A stretch of 64,000 nucleotides of DNA from contig DASYBM010000004.1 of NCBI GenBank assembly GCA_036500765.1, positions 248,001 through 312,000 of the forward strand. Direction: 5' to 3'. This document shows, piece after piece, positions 27,025-35,653 of this stretch. Under the pieces are notes generated by a model that made no database searches, was not told the origin of the DNA, and worked only from the letters and a program-made list of their open reading frames with translations. The position numbers were made by a program, and so were the translations under genes. The stretch is from Candidatus Sulfotelmatobacter sp. (GTDB lineage: Bacteria; Acidobacteriota; Terriglobia; Terriglobales; Acidobacteriaceae). Within the stretch, counting starts at the first letter, position 1. The number at the start of each line of letters is the position of its first letter.

Positions 27025-27693
27025 ATGGCAGGCCTTCAGGAACGATTGGACGAATTTAAGAAGACTTTTGATTCCGGAGCGCCGCCTTACAACGCGTCGC
27101 CTGCGGCGATTGAAAAAATGCATCGAGCGACGGCCGAGCTCAAGGCCACTGGAATCGAAGAGCGCGCGTTAAAGCCTGGGAACCGCGCTCCCACGTTTAT
27201 TCTATTTAATCAGGATCATGTACAGGTATCGTCCACCGACCTGCTCCGCGAAGGGCCGCTAGTGGTCAACTTCTTCCGCGGACACTGGTGACCTTACTGC
27301 AATATGGAGCTGGAGGCTCTACAGCAAATCGTTTCCGAGGTGCGAGCCTTGGGGGCGGAGATGGTCGTCGTCACTCCTGAACTCGAGCGCTACACGCGAG
27401 CTCTGCACAAGAAACTGAACCTGACTTTTGACATATTGACCGACCTTCATCTGAAGACGGCAGAGCAGTTTGGGCTTGTCTTTACACTGCCGGATTACCT
27501 CCGCGAGCTATACAAATCATTCGGGAGTACTCTGGACCGATTTAACGACGAATCGGAATACCGCTTGCCGATGCCGTCGAGCTACGTGATCGACAAGCAA
27601 GGAGTCATTCGTGCGGCGGATGTAAACGCAGACTATACCATCCGGCCTGAGCCTTCCGAAACCCTCAAACAGCTGCGTGCGATAGTTAGTTGA
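27025..27693 (+). CDS. Peroxiredoxin-like AhpC/TSA protein, probable selenoprotein (in-frame UGA)
   Basis: Read through the TGA at 27289-27291, the frame gives one 222-residue thioredoxin-fold protein. The N-terminal half ends NFFRGHW; after the TGA it continues PYCNMELEALQQIV in the same frame and runs to a normal end. Family members have FYRGxWCPYCNLEL here, so the UGA takes the place of the peroxidatic Cys (one base from TGC), giving W-U-P-Y-C with U89 and C92. A hairpin lies 13 bases past the UGA (27305-27321). The probable role is thiol-dependent peroxide reduction in the cytosol. AGGAAGG precedes the ATG. A recent nonsense mutation is the alternative; no selA, selB or selC is visible in this window. 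Confidence 0.75.
27305..27321 (+). promoter_or_regulatory. Candidate bacterial SECIS hairpin
   Basis: TGGAGC pairs with GCTCTA (6 bp including one G-U) around the 5-base loop TGGAG. The loop starts 20 bases after the UGA, within the 16-37 range of bacterial SECIS elements, and has a G among its first two loop bases as those elements require. An alternative GCTG/CAGC pairing (27309-27325) competes. Confidence 0.5.
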
Positions 27694-27837
27694 TCGGGCT
27701 GCCGTTGAGGAGAAGGGAAAGGGTGGTGGCGCTGCTCGCTTCGCTGCGCTTGGCGGGGCGGGGGAAGGCACCCGTCCCCGCATAACTAATTGCAAAATAA
27801 AAACTCGCTCTACAACATACTTTTATCCCAGATATTT

Positions 27838-29208
27838 TTAGCCTAGCTTTTCGAAGAAGCGGCAGATGGTTTCGATTCCGCGGTGGAAATTGGGAATGTG
27901 GAATTTTTCGTTGGGGGCGTGCAGATTGTCGTCGGGGAGGCCGAAGCCCATCATGACGCTGGGAATTTTCAGGACGTCCTGGAAGTCGGTGACGATGGGG
28001 ATGGAGCCGCCGCTGCGAATGAAGACGGTTTCTTTCCTAAATGTGTCGTGCAGGGCTTCGGTGGCGGCTTTGATGAAGCGATTATCGGTGCCGATTACGG
28101 CGGCCGGGCCTTTGCTGTGCACTTTGATTTTCGTTTCAACTCCCTTGGGCGTGAGCTTCTTCACGAAGGCGGAGTATTTCTTGAAGACATCATCTGCGTC
28201 CTGGTTGGGGACCAGGCGCATGGAAACTTTCGCGCTCGCCTTCGCAGGAATTACGGTTTTTGCACCGGGGGCGACGAAGCCTCCGGGCATGCCGTGGACT
28301 TCCAGCGTGGGGCGCGCCCAGGTGCGGTAGAGGACCGAGTAGCCGGGTTCTCCGGTGAGGACTTTCGATCCCACTTCGGCCTTGCGGTAGTGCTCTTCGT
28401 TGAAGGGCAGGCGCTTCCAGGCTTTGAGTTCCGCTGCGGTCGGTGCCTTCACGCCTTTGTAAAAGCCGGGGATGAGAATCTTTCCCTTGGCGTCTTTCAG
28501 TTTGCCGATGATTTCGATCAGGGCGAACAGTGGATTCGGGGCCGCGCCCCCGTACATGCCGGAGTGCAAATCGGTCTTGGCGCCCTGGGCTTCAATTTCG
28601 GTGTAAACCAGGCCGCGCAACCCGACGCATAGGGTGGGAAGATCGGGCGCGAAAAGTTCGGTGTCGCAGACGAGAGCGAAATCGGCTTTGAGTTTGGCTT
28701 TCTGCTTGCGAATATATTCCGCGATGGCAGCGCCGCCGACTTCTTCTTCGCCTTCAAAAATGACTTTCACGTTAATGGGCAGCTTGCCGCCGCCGGATTG
28801 CATGAGAGATTCGAGGGCTTTGACTTCCATCCAGAGCTGGCCTTTGTCGTCGACCGCGCCACGGGCGTAGAGGTTGTTTTTGCGCTCGGTGGGCTCGAAC
28901 GGCGGCGTGATCCATTCGTTGAGCGGCTCGGCGGGTTGGACGTCGTAGTGGGCGTAGCAAAGCACCGTGGGCTTGCCGGCGGCATGCAGCCAGTCGGCGT
29001 AAATGAGCGGATGGCCTTTGGTGGGGATGATTTCGACATTTTCCATGCCGATGCGGCGCAGGTTGTTGGCCACGTAGTCGGCGGCCTTTTGAATGTCGGG
29101 CTTGTGTTCTTCCAGAGTGCTGACGCTGGGAATGCGGAGGAGATCCTTGAGTTCGTTGAGGAAGCGCTGCTGATTGGTGCGGGCAAAATCGACTGCGGAC
29201 GAGGCCAT
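27838..29208 (-). CDS. M20 family dipeptidase
   Basis: Zinc-dependent peptidase of 456 residues, CNDP/PepV-like. Metal and catalytic residues appear in YAHYDVQPAEP (His and Asp), ARGAVDDKGQ (bridging Asp), EGEEEVGG (catalytic and metal Glu), and the late H in NEKFHIPNFHRG. A lid/dimerisation domain sits between (LHSGMYGGAAPNPLFALIEI). No signal peptide, so cytosolic, probably hydrolysing dipeptides. Single-gene unit. Confidence 0.93.
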   Translation of the reverse strand: MASSAVDFARTNQQRFLNELKDLLRIPSVSTLEEHKPDIQKAADYVANNLRRIGMENVEIIPTKGHPLIYADWLHAAGKPTVLCYAHYDVQPAEPLNEWITPPFEPTERKNNLYARGAVDDKGQLWMEVKALESLMQSGGGKLPINVKVIFEGEEEVGGAAIAEYIRKQKAKLKADFALVCDTELFAPDLPTLCVGLRGLVYTEIEAQGAKTDLHSGMYGGAAPNPLFALIEIIGKLKDAKGKILIPGFYKGVKAPTAAELKAWKRLPFNEEHYRKAEVGSKVLTGEPGYSVLYRTWARPTLEVHGMPGGFVAPGAKTVIPAKASAKVSMRLVPNQDADDVFKKYSAFVKKLTPKGVETKIKVHSKGPAAVIGTDNRFIKAATEALHDTFRKETVFIRSGGSIPIVTDFQDVLKIPSVMMGFGLPDDNLHAPNEKFHIPNFHRGIETICRFFEKLG

Positions 29209-29367
29209 GGATGAGTCCTTTCTTCGACGGGTAGCTTAAAGGTGCGCGGAAACGAATCAGTATAGCGCGGCGGGGCGGCGCCGGGCTCTGCTGGATTGGC
29301 GAAAAAAATCCTTAACCACAGAGGACGCTGAGGTGCACAGAGGAACACCGGGATGGTTGCGAACTCT

Positions 29368-30441
29368 TTAGAACCTTGCTGGGGAGAACGGAGCTAGATC
29401 AAACTCTGGTGTTTTGCCTTCGATTACGTCGGCCATGATTTCTGCTGTGATGGGGGCGAGGAGGATGCCGTCGCGGAAGTGGCCGGTGGCGACGTAGTAG
29501 CCGGGAGTTGCGGTCTCGCCGAGGATGGGGAGGGCGTCGGGAGTGCCGGGGCGGAGACCGCCCCAGGCATCGAGGAACCGGGCTTCGATCAGTTGCGGAA
29601 CGAGGGCTATTGCGGCTTTGTGCAAGCGCTGAATTGTATCGGGATCGGTGCGTTTGTCGAATCCGGCTTCTTCGACGGTGGCACCGACGAGGAGGCGTCC
29701 GTCGCTGCGAGGGATCAGATAAACGTCGGGAGCGCGGATTACGTGCTTCAGCAGCGTGCGTGAGGGCATGGCGAGGCAGAGCATTTGCCCTTTGACAGGG
29801 CGAGTGGGAAAGGGGTGCGGACCGAGTTCGCCGGACCAGGCTCCGGCGCAGTTGACGACCTTCTTGCCGTGATACTCGGTTCTGGCGCGGACGAGTGCGC
29901 GGTCGGCTCCGGCGGAAAAGATAATCGACTGCACTGCGTCGCCGGTGGAAAAATCGACGCCTCTTCGCTTCGCTGCTTCCCACGCGGCAGCGGAGAGGGC
30001 GCGCGGATCGACGCTGCGCTCTTCTAAGAAGAGCGGCAAGAAGACGGCGGAAGAATCGATTCGGGCAAGCGCGGGCTCGAGTTCCTTCAGTGGGCTAGGA
30101 AGACGGTTCGCCGAAAGGAATTCGGTATACCGCTCGGCATCCTCCGGGGATAGGAGAACGATCGTCCCTTGGTCGCGCAGATCTACTTTCATCCCCGATT
30201 CGACTTCAACTTCGTACGCGAATTCGGGATACATCCGCGCGCTCGCCGTGGCGAGAGGCTGGAGTGCCGTCGGCGTTTCGAGGCCGCAGTCGACTAGCAT
30301 GCCGCCGGCGGCGTGCGAGGCTTCTCGGCCGGGTTCTCCCCGCTCGATTACGAGCACGGTTGCGCTGCGTTTGCGCAGTTCGATGGCGAGCGAGAGGCCG
30401 ATGACGCCGCCGCCGACGATGATGACGTCCCAGGTCTTCAC
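29368..30441 (-). CDS. thiO: Glycine oxidase ThiO-like FAD-dependent amine oxidase
   Basis: 357 residues from a GTG. The FAD-binding motif VIIVGGGVIGLSLAIELRKR opens the protein; EASHAAGGML follows and GLRPGTPDALPILGET with GHFRDGILLAPITAE close it, all typical of ThiO/DAO enzymes. It oxidises glycine to iminoglycine for the thiazole ring of thiamin, or acts on related amino acids. No thi genes adjoin, so the thiamin role is inferred from family only. Confidence 0.85.
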   Translation of the reverse strand: MKTWDVIIVGGGVIGLSLAIELRKRSATVLVIERGEPGREASHAAGGMLVDCGLETPTALQPLATASARMYPEFAYEVEVESGMKVDLRDQGTIVLLSPEDAERYTEFLSANRLPSPLKELEPALARIDSSAVFLPLFLEERSVDPRALSAAAWEAAKRRGVDFSTGDAVQSIIFSAGADRALVRARTEYHGKKVVNCAGAWSGELGPHPFPTRPVKGQMLCLAMPSRTLLKHVIRAPDVYLIPRSDGRLLVGATVEEAGFDKRTDPDTIQRLHKAAIALVPQLIEARFLDAWGGLRPGTPDALPILGETATPGYYVATGHFRDGILLAPITAEIMADVIEGKTPEFDLAPFSPARF

Positions 30442-30555
30442 ATGAGCATTGTAAAAGAGCAGGTTTCAGCGGCATCCTATTCTTATAGGTGGACGGAAGA
30501 ACAGGGCGATCATAGTTCTATAGGGTCAGAGTTCTACAAATTAAGAGGCAACGCC

Positions 30556-31278
30556 ATGAAGGAGCAAGGACGCAATCACGTCGACCGCAAGCTCAGTGAG
30601 TCCGACGGAACGCCCGACAAGCCAGCGACCGGAGTCTCGGGAGAATTTGTCACCGAGGCGTTCGAATACGGCGGTGGAAGGCTTGTTACGGTGTACGTTC
30701 CGCCTGAGCCGCCGAAAGCAATTGTCTTCGCCGGCGACGGGCAGAGAATCGCGAAGTGGGGCAGGTTGCTCGAGAAGGCCGACGTACCGTCCACAATGAT
30801 CGTCGGTGTACATGGGCTGATCGATGAGATGCCGCGGATCCATGAGTATTCACCGGGCTTTGAGCCGGAGCGGTTCGCGGCACATGAGAAGTTCTTCGTC
30901 GAAGACGTTCGCCGCTGGACGGAGTTGCGGTTTGGCGTAGCGCTGCCCGCTGAACGTACCGCAGTGTTCGGCGTGTCGGCGGGTGGAGAGCTGGCCCTCG
31001 CTCTTGGGCTTCGGCATCCAGATCTCTACGGTGTGGTCTTCTGCGCCTCGCCTGGCGGCGGTTACAAGCCGACTGGCGTTATGCCGAGTCCGCTTCCGCG
31101 CACCTACCTTGTCGCTGGCACGCAGGAGCCGTTCTTCCTCGAAAACGCAAGGAGGTGGGCGGACGCGCTGCGCGATGCAGGCGCGGATGTCGTCATGAAC
31201 GAGCGAGCTGGTTCGCATGGTGGCGCATTTTGGCGAGAAGAGTTCCCGCTGATGGTGGCGTGGGCATTCGGACGATGA
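30556..31278 (+). CDS. Putative esterase (enterochelin esterase-like alpha/beta hydrolase)
   Basis: 240 residues from ATG 30556 with AAGAGGC upstream; the open frame extends further upstream without homology. The nucleophile elbow GVSAGGE (S141) and catalytic His in GSHGGAFW fit the Fes/esterase D group. No signal peptide is seen. The N-terminal 30 residues are polar and poorly conserved. It lies alone between divergent thiO and a secreted protein; no siderophore genes adjoin, so substrate unknown. Confidence 0.8.
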   Translation: MKEQGRNHVDRKLSESDGTPDKPATGVSGEFVTEAFEYGGGRLVTVYVPPEPPKAIVFAGDGQRIAKWGRLLEKADVPSTMIVGVHGLIDEMPRIHEYSPGFEPERFAAHEKFFVEDVRRWTELRFGVALPAERTAVFGVSAGGELALALGLRHPDLYGVVFCASPGGGYKPTGVMPSPLPRTYLVAGTQEPFFLENARRWADALRDAGADVVMNERAGSHGGAFWREEFPLMVAWAFGR

Positions 31279-31345
31279 TGCATCTCGGTGTCTCATCGGC
31301 TGTGTGAGGATGACAGCCGACTCGCAGCTGCATAGAATGGCTGGC

Positions 31346-31804
31346 ATGAGAAAGTCATGGGTTATTGGGGCAGTGCTGGCGATGCTTGCGATGTCGGGCA
31401 TGGCCATGGGGCAAAAGGATAAGGACGAAGAGGCCACGTCGTTCATCTATTTTCTCGTGGTCAAGGATGACAGCGGGAAACCGGTGCGGAACGCCGCAGT
31501 CATCATGCATCCGGTGAACGACAAGGGCAAGCAGAGCCGCGGAGGCATGGAGTTGAAGACCGACGCGGAGGGAAAAGCGAGCTTTGACGGCATTCCCTTA
31601 GGCATGCTGCGAGTGCAGGTGCTGGCGCACGGATTTCAGACGTTCGGAGAAGATTACGACGTCGAGAAGGCCAAGACGGAGATCACGGTTAAGCTGAAGC
31701 GTCCCCAGGATCAGTTCACGGTGTATGGCGAGGGGGCGAAGGACCAGAATTCGCCGGCGAAGCCAGACGCACCTCCGCCGGATCCGAATAAAAAGCCCAA
31801 TTAG
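31346..31804 (+). CDS. Secreted carboxypeptidase-regulatory-like domain protein
   Basis: 152 residues from ATG 31346 (upstream in-frame starts at 31304-31337 are possible). Signal peptide MRKSWVIGAVLAMLAMSGMA; then a beta-sandwich of the CarboxypepD_reg type (VVKDDSGKPVRNAAVIMHPV, KTDAEGKASFDGIPLGMLRV), then a Pro/Asp-rich tail. These domains usually bind or brace extracellular proteins; specific role unknown. It is followed 47 bases later by the EVE protein on the same strand. Confidence 0.75.
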   Translation: MRKSWVIGAVLAMLAMSGMAMGQKDKDEEATSFIYFLVVKDDSGKPVRNAAVIMHPVNDKGKQSRGGMELKTDAEGKASFDGIPLGMLRVQVLAHGFQTFGEDYDVEKAKTEITVKLKRPQDQFTVYGEGAKDQNSPAKPDAPPPDPNKKPN

Positions 31805-31851
31805 ATTCGCACCCCCGGCTGAGAGAAATGCTCGTTGAAGGAGTAAGGCGC

Positions 31852-32235
31852 ATGGATTACTTATTGAAAACGGAACCCTCGACGTATTCGTTTGCAGATT
31901 TGCAGCGCGAGAAGACCACGATTTGGGACGGCGTGTCGAACCCCGTAGCATTGAAGAATCTGCGGGGAATGAAGCCGGGTGAGCGGCTGGTGATTTATCA
32001 CACGGGCGATGAGAAGAGCGCGGTGGGAACGGCGACGGTGGTTTCGGTCGATGCCTCGGATGCGAAGAAGAATCCGCAGGTAAAAATTAAAGTTGGCAAA
32101 GCCAATGCGAAGCCAGTGACGCTGGCGGAGGCAAAGGCGAATCAGTTGTTTGCTGAATCTCCGTTGGCGCGGCAGGGAAGGTTGAGCGTGGTGCCGCTGA
32201 ACGAGGCGCAGTTTAGGTTTCTGACGGGGGAGTAA
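31852..32235 (+). CDS. EVE domain protein
   Basis: 127 residues from ATG 31852 with GAAGGAG upstream. The sequence MDYLLKTEPSTYSFADLQRE, WDGVSNPVALKNLRGMKPG, and YHTGDEKSAVG is a full EVE domain (PUA-like fold, thymocyte nuclear protein 1 family). EVE domains bind modified bases in DNA or RNA and occur in modification-dependent restriction enzymes, but stand-alone ones like this are widespread and of uncertain role. Confidence 0.93.
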   Translation: MDYLLKTEPSTYSFADLQREKTTIWDGVSNPVALKNLRGMKPGERLVIYHTGDEKSAVGTATVVSVDASDAKKNPQVKIKVGKANAKPVTLAEAKANQLFAESPLARQGRLSVVPLNEAQFRFLTGE

Positions 32236-32244
32236 AAGTCAAGA

Positions 32245-32285
32245 GCCCCACTTCTCACGCCAACGACGCGTGAAAAATGGGGCAC
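32245..32285 (+). repeat. Short stem-loop element, copy D
   Basis: GCCCCACTTCTCACGC, a 7-base loop, GCGTGAAAAATGGGGC. The TCACGC/GCGTGA stem differs from the stems of copies A-C, but the CCCCA and TGGGGCA flanks are shared. It lies between the convergent EVE and DUF6249 genes, where it could terminate both. Confidence 0.7.
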
Positions 32286-32330
32286 CTGTTCCCGCAGGGC
32301 TTCCGCGCTTTCTTTTCGATCCCGGTGCGC

Positions 32331-32687
32331 TTACGACGCGCGGGCTTCGCGGCGGATCAGGTTTGAGTCGAGCAAATATCCCAGGCCAAGGGTGAAGGGG
32401 ATGGCGCCGAAGGCGGCTACGATTTGGGCGTCGGGCTCGACTCTGGCAATAATGCTGAAGGTCAACATGAAGCCGACGGCGCCGGCGATCAGCAGGATTC
32501 CGGCGCGACGGGAGTGGGCGGCCTGGGAAAGATCGGGCTCCATGGGGACGGCTACTCCCCTCTGCATCGCCGCGAGACGTTCCTCCGTGCGCAGTTTGCG
32601 CACGCGGTAAAAGGTGTACATTCCTAGTACAGCCGTGGGCATACCGAAAATCATGACAATCGCTGCGAGACCGGTGATTCCGTCCAT
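32331..32687 (-). CDS. Membrane protein, DUF6249-like
   Basis: 118 residues from ATG 32687 with AAGGGAGAA upstream (the frame is open further but without a start signal). Helix 1 (GLAAIVMIFGMPTAVLGMYTF) is followed by RKLRTEERLAAMQRGVAVP, a cytoplasmic segment, then two more helices (GILLIAGAVGFMLTFSIIA, VAAFGAIPFTLGLGYLL). This fits the small DUF6249 membrane protein type, whose role is unknown. In other bacteria such proteins are often near ECF sigma factors, not seen here. Confidence 0.7.
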   Translation of the reverse strand: MDGITGLAAIVMIFGMPTAVLGMYTFYRVRKLRTEERLAAMQRGVAVPMEPDLSQAAHSRRAGILLIAGAVGFMLTFSIIARVEPDAQIVAAFGAIPFTLGLGYLLDSNLIRREARAS

Positions 32688-32885
32688 GGTAGTTCTCCCT
32701 TCTGTGGCGCTGGGCGCCGGAGATGCTGAGATGGGTTTCAACGCTTCGATGGCTGCGTTCATGGAGACATACGGTTGGTTGGGCCGGAAAGTTCCGTTGC
32801 GGGCCAACTCTGGCGAGAGCGGATGCTTCCAAACAAGGGCAAGCCTCTGCTTGGGACTTTTCGGGATCACGCTTCTGGAGACCAG

Positions 32886-33995
32886 ATGAAAATTGGAAAG
32901 TGGAATGGAAATTTTTCGAAGGCAGCGGTCTGTCTGCTCCTACCTTTGGCCTGTGCATCGCTCGGTCCATTACTCTGTCAATCGCTCTGGGCGCAGACGA
33001 CCAAGGAAAAAATCATGGTCGACGATGTGGAGCGCGGTTACGTGATCCGTCTGCCGAAGGGCTACGAAGCGCAGCAACATTATCCGGTAGTGATTCTGCT
33101 GCATGGCTTGAATCAGGATGCGGACGATATTCAGCGGCTGACGCGGTTCGATGAGCTGGCGGACAAGGATGGCGTGATTACGGTTTATCCCTTTGCGTTG
33201 CATGGGCGCTGGAATGTGGGAGTGCGGCCGACAGCGCAGCAGCGGCCGATGGGGATGGGACCGAGGCGCCGTGGTTATGGCTATCCTGGTGGCGGCGGTT
33301 ACCCCGGGGGTGGTGGGGGTTATCCCGGCGGAGGGTATCCGGGCAGCGGGGGACAGCGCCGGGGCGAGGAACCGAACGAGCAGAGACAGCCGACGCCCAC
33401 CGATGACATTGGATTCTTTAACCAACTGCTGGATGAGGTCGGCAAGAAGTTTTCGGCGGATCCGGCACGAATCTATGTAGCGGGATTGTCCGACGGCGGC
33501 TTCATGAGCATGCGGCTGGGATGCGCCTTGGGTGACCGTTTTGCCGCCGTGGCCGCTGTGGGTGCGGCGATGCCGAAGACCATGATTTGTGTGCCCACCC
33601 GACCGGTGCCGATGTTGATGATCAATGGCACATCGGACCCGGTGGTTCGCTATGACGGCGGCACGGAGAAGAATCGGAGCCTCTCCACGATTTCCGTGGA
33701 AGATAGCGCCAAGGCGTGGGCGAAGATTGACCGCTGCCAGGAGAAACCGGAAAAGAGCAAATTACCGCCGAAAGCAAAGGGTGGAATGGAAACCAAGGTG
33801 GACACCTACAACGGCTGCCAGCAGAATGCGCAAGTGGTGCTTTACAGCGTGAAGGGCGCGGGAAATACCTGGCCAGGCGGCGAGCAGTATGAGGCGGAGA
33901 ACACGATCGGCAAGACCAGCCAGGATCTGAATGCCAACGAGGTGATCTGGAGTTTCTTTGCTACTCGGAAACTGCCGGAGGCGGAGAAGAAGTAG
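32886..33995 (+). CDS. PHB depolymerase/LpqC-family secreted esterase
   Basis: 369 residues from ATG 32886. Signal peptide (KAAVCLLLPLACASLGPLLC), then an alpha/beta hydrolase: VVILLHGLNQDADD (oxyanion region), nucleophile GLSDGG (S202), NGTSDPVVRYDGG with the Asp, and GNTWPGG in place of the GHxWPG His motif of this family, where the usual His is not obvious. Between about 125 and 160 a PGGGGYPGGGGG-type low-complexity segment is inserted. Probably acts on polyesters or feruloyl-like esters outside the cytoplasm. Confidence 0.85.
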   Translation: MKIGKWNGNFSKAAVCLLLPLACASLGPLLCQSLWAQTTKEKIMVDDVERGYVIRLPKGYEAQQHYPVVILLHGLNQDADDIQRLTRFDELADKDGVITVYPFALHGRWNVGVRPTAQQRPMGMGPRRRGYGYPGGGGYPGGGGGYPGGGYPGSGGQRRGEEPNEQRQPTPTDDIGFFNQLLDEVGKKFSADPARIYVAGLSDGGFMSMRLGCALGDRFAAVAAVGAAMPKTMICVPTRPVPMLMINGTSDPVVRYDGGTEKNRSLSTISVEDSAKAWAKIDRCQEKPEKSKLPPKAKGGMETKVDTYNGCQQNAQVVLYSVKGAGNTWPGGEQYEAENTIGKTSQDLNANEVIWSFFATRKLPEAEKK

Positions 33996-34023
33996 GGTTT
34001 ATTTTGTCGTCGTGCTGAACGGA

Positions 34024-34052
34024 GATTGCAGTTCGCTTCGCGAACTGCAATC
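34024..34052. repeat. Perfect 13-bp hairpin
   Basis: GATTGCAGTTCGC, loop TTC, GCGAACTGCAATC, in the gap between convergent genes ending at 33995 and 34212. No T-run, so not a classical terminator; probably a small dispersed palindrome. Confidence 0.75.
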
Positions 34053-34123
34053 CGTAGTCGAAGCATCCATATATGAGTCATCTATGCGGCTGGCATTTTT
34101 TCCGGAGGCAGGGATCCTTCGAC

Positions 34124-34161
34124 GGCGCGTGAAGTGCGCTTAGGCGCGCACTTCACGCGCC
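34124..34161. repeat. Perfect 16-bp hairpin
   Basis: Arms of 16 bases (GGCGCGTGAAGTGCGC and its complement) around a 6-base loop, about 70 bases after the hairpin at 34024. Such a stem between convergent genes may end transcription from both sides or protect 3' ends. Confidence 0.8.
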
Positions 34162-34211
34162 GCTCGGATGACATTCCGTAACATGACTGCTCATCCCAAA
34201 ACAGGTGCGAT

Positions 34212-35273
34212 CTACCGTTCGCGTCCGCGAAGCACGGGCGGCGTCAAGCCGGTATAGTCGCCGATCACTTTTGCGTCGTAGGGGCCGTTCAGCATGTTGA
34301 ATCCATTGCCTGCGACTGCAATGATTCCCTGACTCCAGACGATGTTCTGAGCGGAGTCGATTTCAATGACTTGCATGTTGTTCTGGTCGCTGATCAGGAT
34401 GTTGCCATTCTTCAGTTGCACCGCCCGGCTCGGAGCGGGATTGGAGACGCTGCCGGAGCGCGCATTCGTGTAATAGGTCCAGAGAATCTTGCCGCTGGAA
34501 TCTACGTCGAGGATGCGGTTGTTGCCGCCATCGGTGATGAGCGTGCTGCCATCGGGCAGGCGACTGGCGAAGGCCGCGGCATTGAGTTCGCTGCAACTGG
34601 CGCAGCCATACTTCCAAACAATCTGCTTCTTGCGATTCACCTCGATGACGCGGTTGTTGCTTTCGTCGGCGATCAGGATGTTCCCGTTGCCGAGCAACTC
34701 GGCGCTGTTGGGATTATTGAGCTGATCGGGTCCGGCTCCGGTTACGCCCGTCTGGCCGTACTGCCAGACAATTTGCTTGTCCGGAGTTACTTCGATAACG
34801 CGCGCGTTGCCCTGATCGGTGATCAGGATGTGATGGTTAGGGAGATAGGTATTCTGCACCGGTGCGTTGAGCTCATCCGGGCCAGAGCCGGTGACGCCCG
34901 CCTTGCCGTATTGCCAGACGATGATTCCTTTGGGATTTACCAGCATCACGCGGTTGTCGGGACATCCGTTAGGGCACGTGGGCTCGGCGCCTGCGGGAAC
35001 GCCGGTGCCGGCAATCAGCGTGATCGCGCCAATGCGTTGCGCGTCGTTTACGCCGACGACCGAGTGAGGTCCGGCGACACTGGAACCGTCCCCGAAGGTC
35101 CAGACCACAGCGTGATTATCGGGATTCACTTCGATCAGGCGATTGTTGTACTGGTCGGAGATGAGAACATTTCCGGGAGTGTTGAAGCCGTTTCCCTGGG
35201 CGTGGGCCGAGAGCGTGCTGGCGGCGATGAGCGAAGCTGCACAGGCCCAGATTTTCAGGCGAGACAAATTCAT
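34212..35273 (-). CDS. Secreted beta-propeller protein
   Basis: 353 residues from ATG 35273, with CGGAGGAT upstream. After the signal peptide (IWACAASLIAASTLSAHA) come about six blades of the form NVLISDQYNNRLIEVNPDN..VVWTFG, each with a GNILIAD/NNRVIEV core, as in NHL/PQQ-like propellers. Blades 3 to 5 (VWQYGKAGVTGSGPDELNAP and VWQYGQTGVTGAGPDQLNNP) are near-identical, suggesting recent internal duplication. Cys pairs occur in CPNGCPD and CASCSE. Function unknown; probably scaffolding or ligand binding in the periplasm. Confidence 0.85.
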   Translation of the reverse strand: MNLSRLKIWACAASLIAASTLSAHAQGNGFNTPGNVLISDQYNNRLIEVNPDNHAVVWTFGDGSSVAGPHSVVGVNDAQRIGAITLIAGTGVPAGAEPTCPNGCPDNRVMLVNPKGIIVWQYGKAGVTGSGPDELNAPVQNTYLPNHHILITDQGNARVIEVTPDKQIVWQYGQTGVTGAGPDQLNNPNSAELLGNGNILIADESNNRVIEVNRKKQIVWKYGCASCSELNAAAFASRLPDGSTLITDGGNNRILDVDSSGKILWTYYTNARSGSVSNPAPSRAVQLKNGNILISDQNNMQVIEIDSAQNIVWSQGIIAVAGNGFNMLNGPYDAKVIGDYTGLTPPVLRGRER

Positions 35274-35653
35274 GACAATCCTCCGATGGCGATGCCAATC
35301 CGATTGGCCGTTACGATTTCCGCGCCGCCTCCGGCAAAACGAGCGCCAGGATAGGCATTTGCGGATGCATGCGCGGTCGGCAGAAATTCGCCGCGAACTG
35401 GAAGTGAGTGTGCAGGCATAGCGGAAAGGAATTGTCAGCGGCATGTCAAAAACGTGTCACTTCTTCGCAGTAGTCGCTCTTTGCGCACTTTGCGGCGGTG
35501 CTTGGAGTTCTTTGCGGTTAGGGGGTTGATCTTGCGGGAAGCAGAAGCGAAAGCGTGAACGCAAAGGGCGCTAAGAAATTCCGCAAAGAACGCCAAGATC
35601 TGAAGGACGCATTGCACGGACGCGATCAGCGAGACTGTCGAGTGCGATTGTCT
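35274..35653. repeat. Intergenic region with inverted dispersed repeats
   Basis: 380 bases with no gene. From about 35455 to 35605 two related sequences face each other: one reads, on the minus strand, AACCGCAAAGAACTCCAAG, the other on the plus strand AACGCAAAGGGCGCTAAG then CCGCAAAGAACGCCAAGA. This is a widespread type of dispersed intergenic repeat, here as an inverted pair. Confidence 0.55.
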
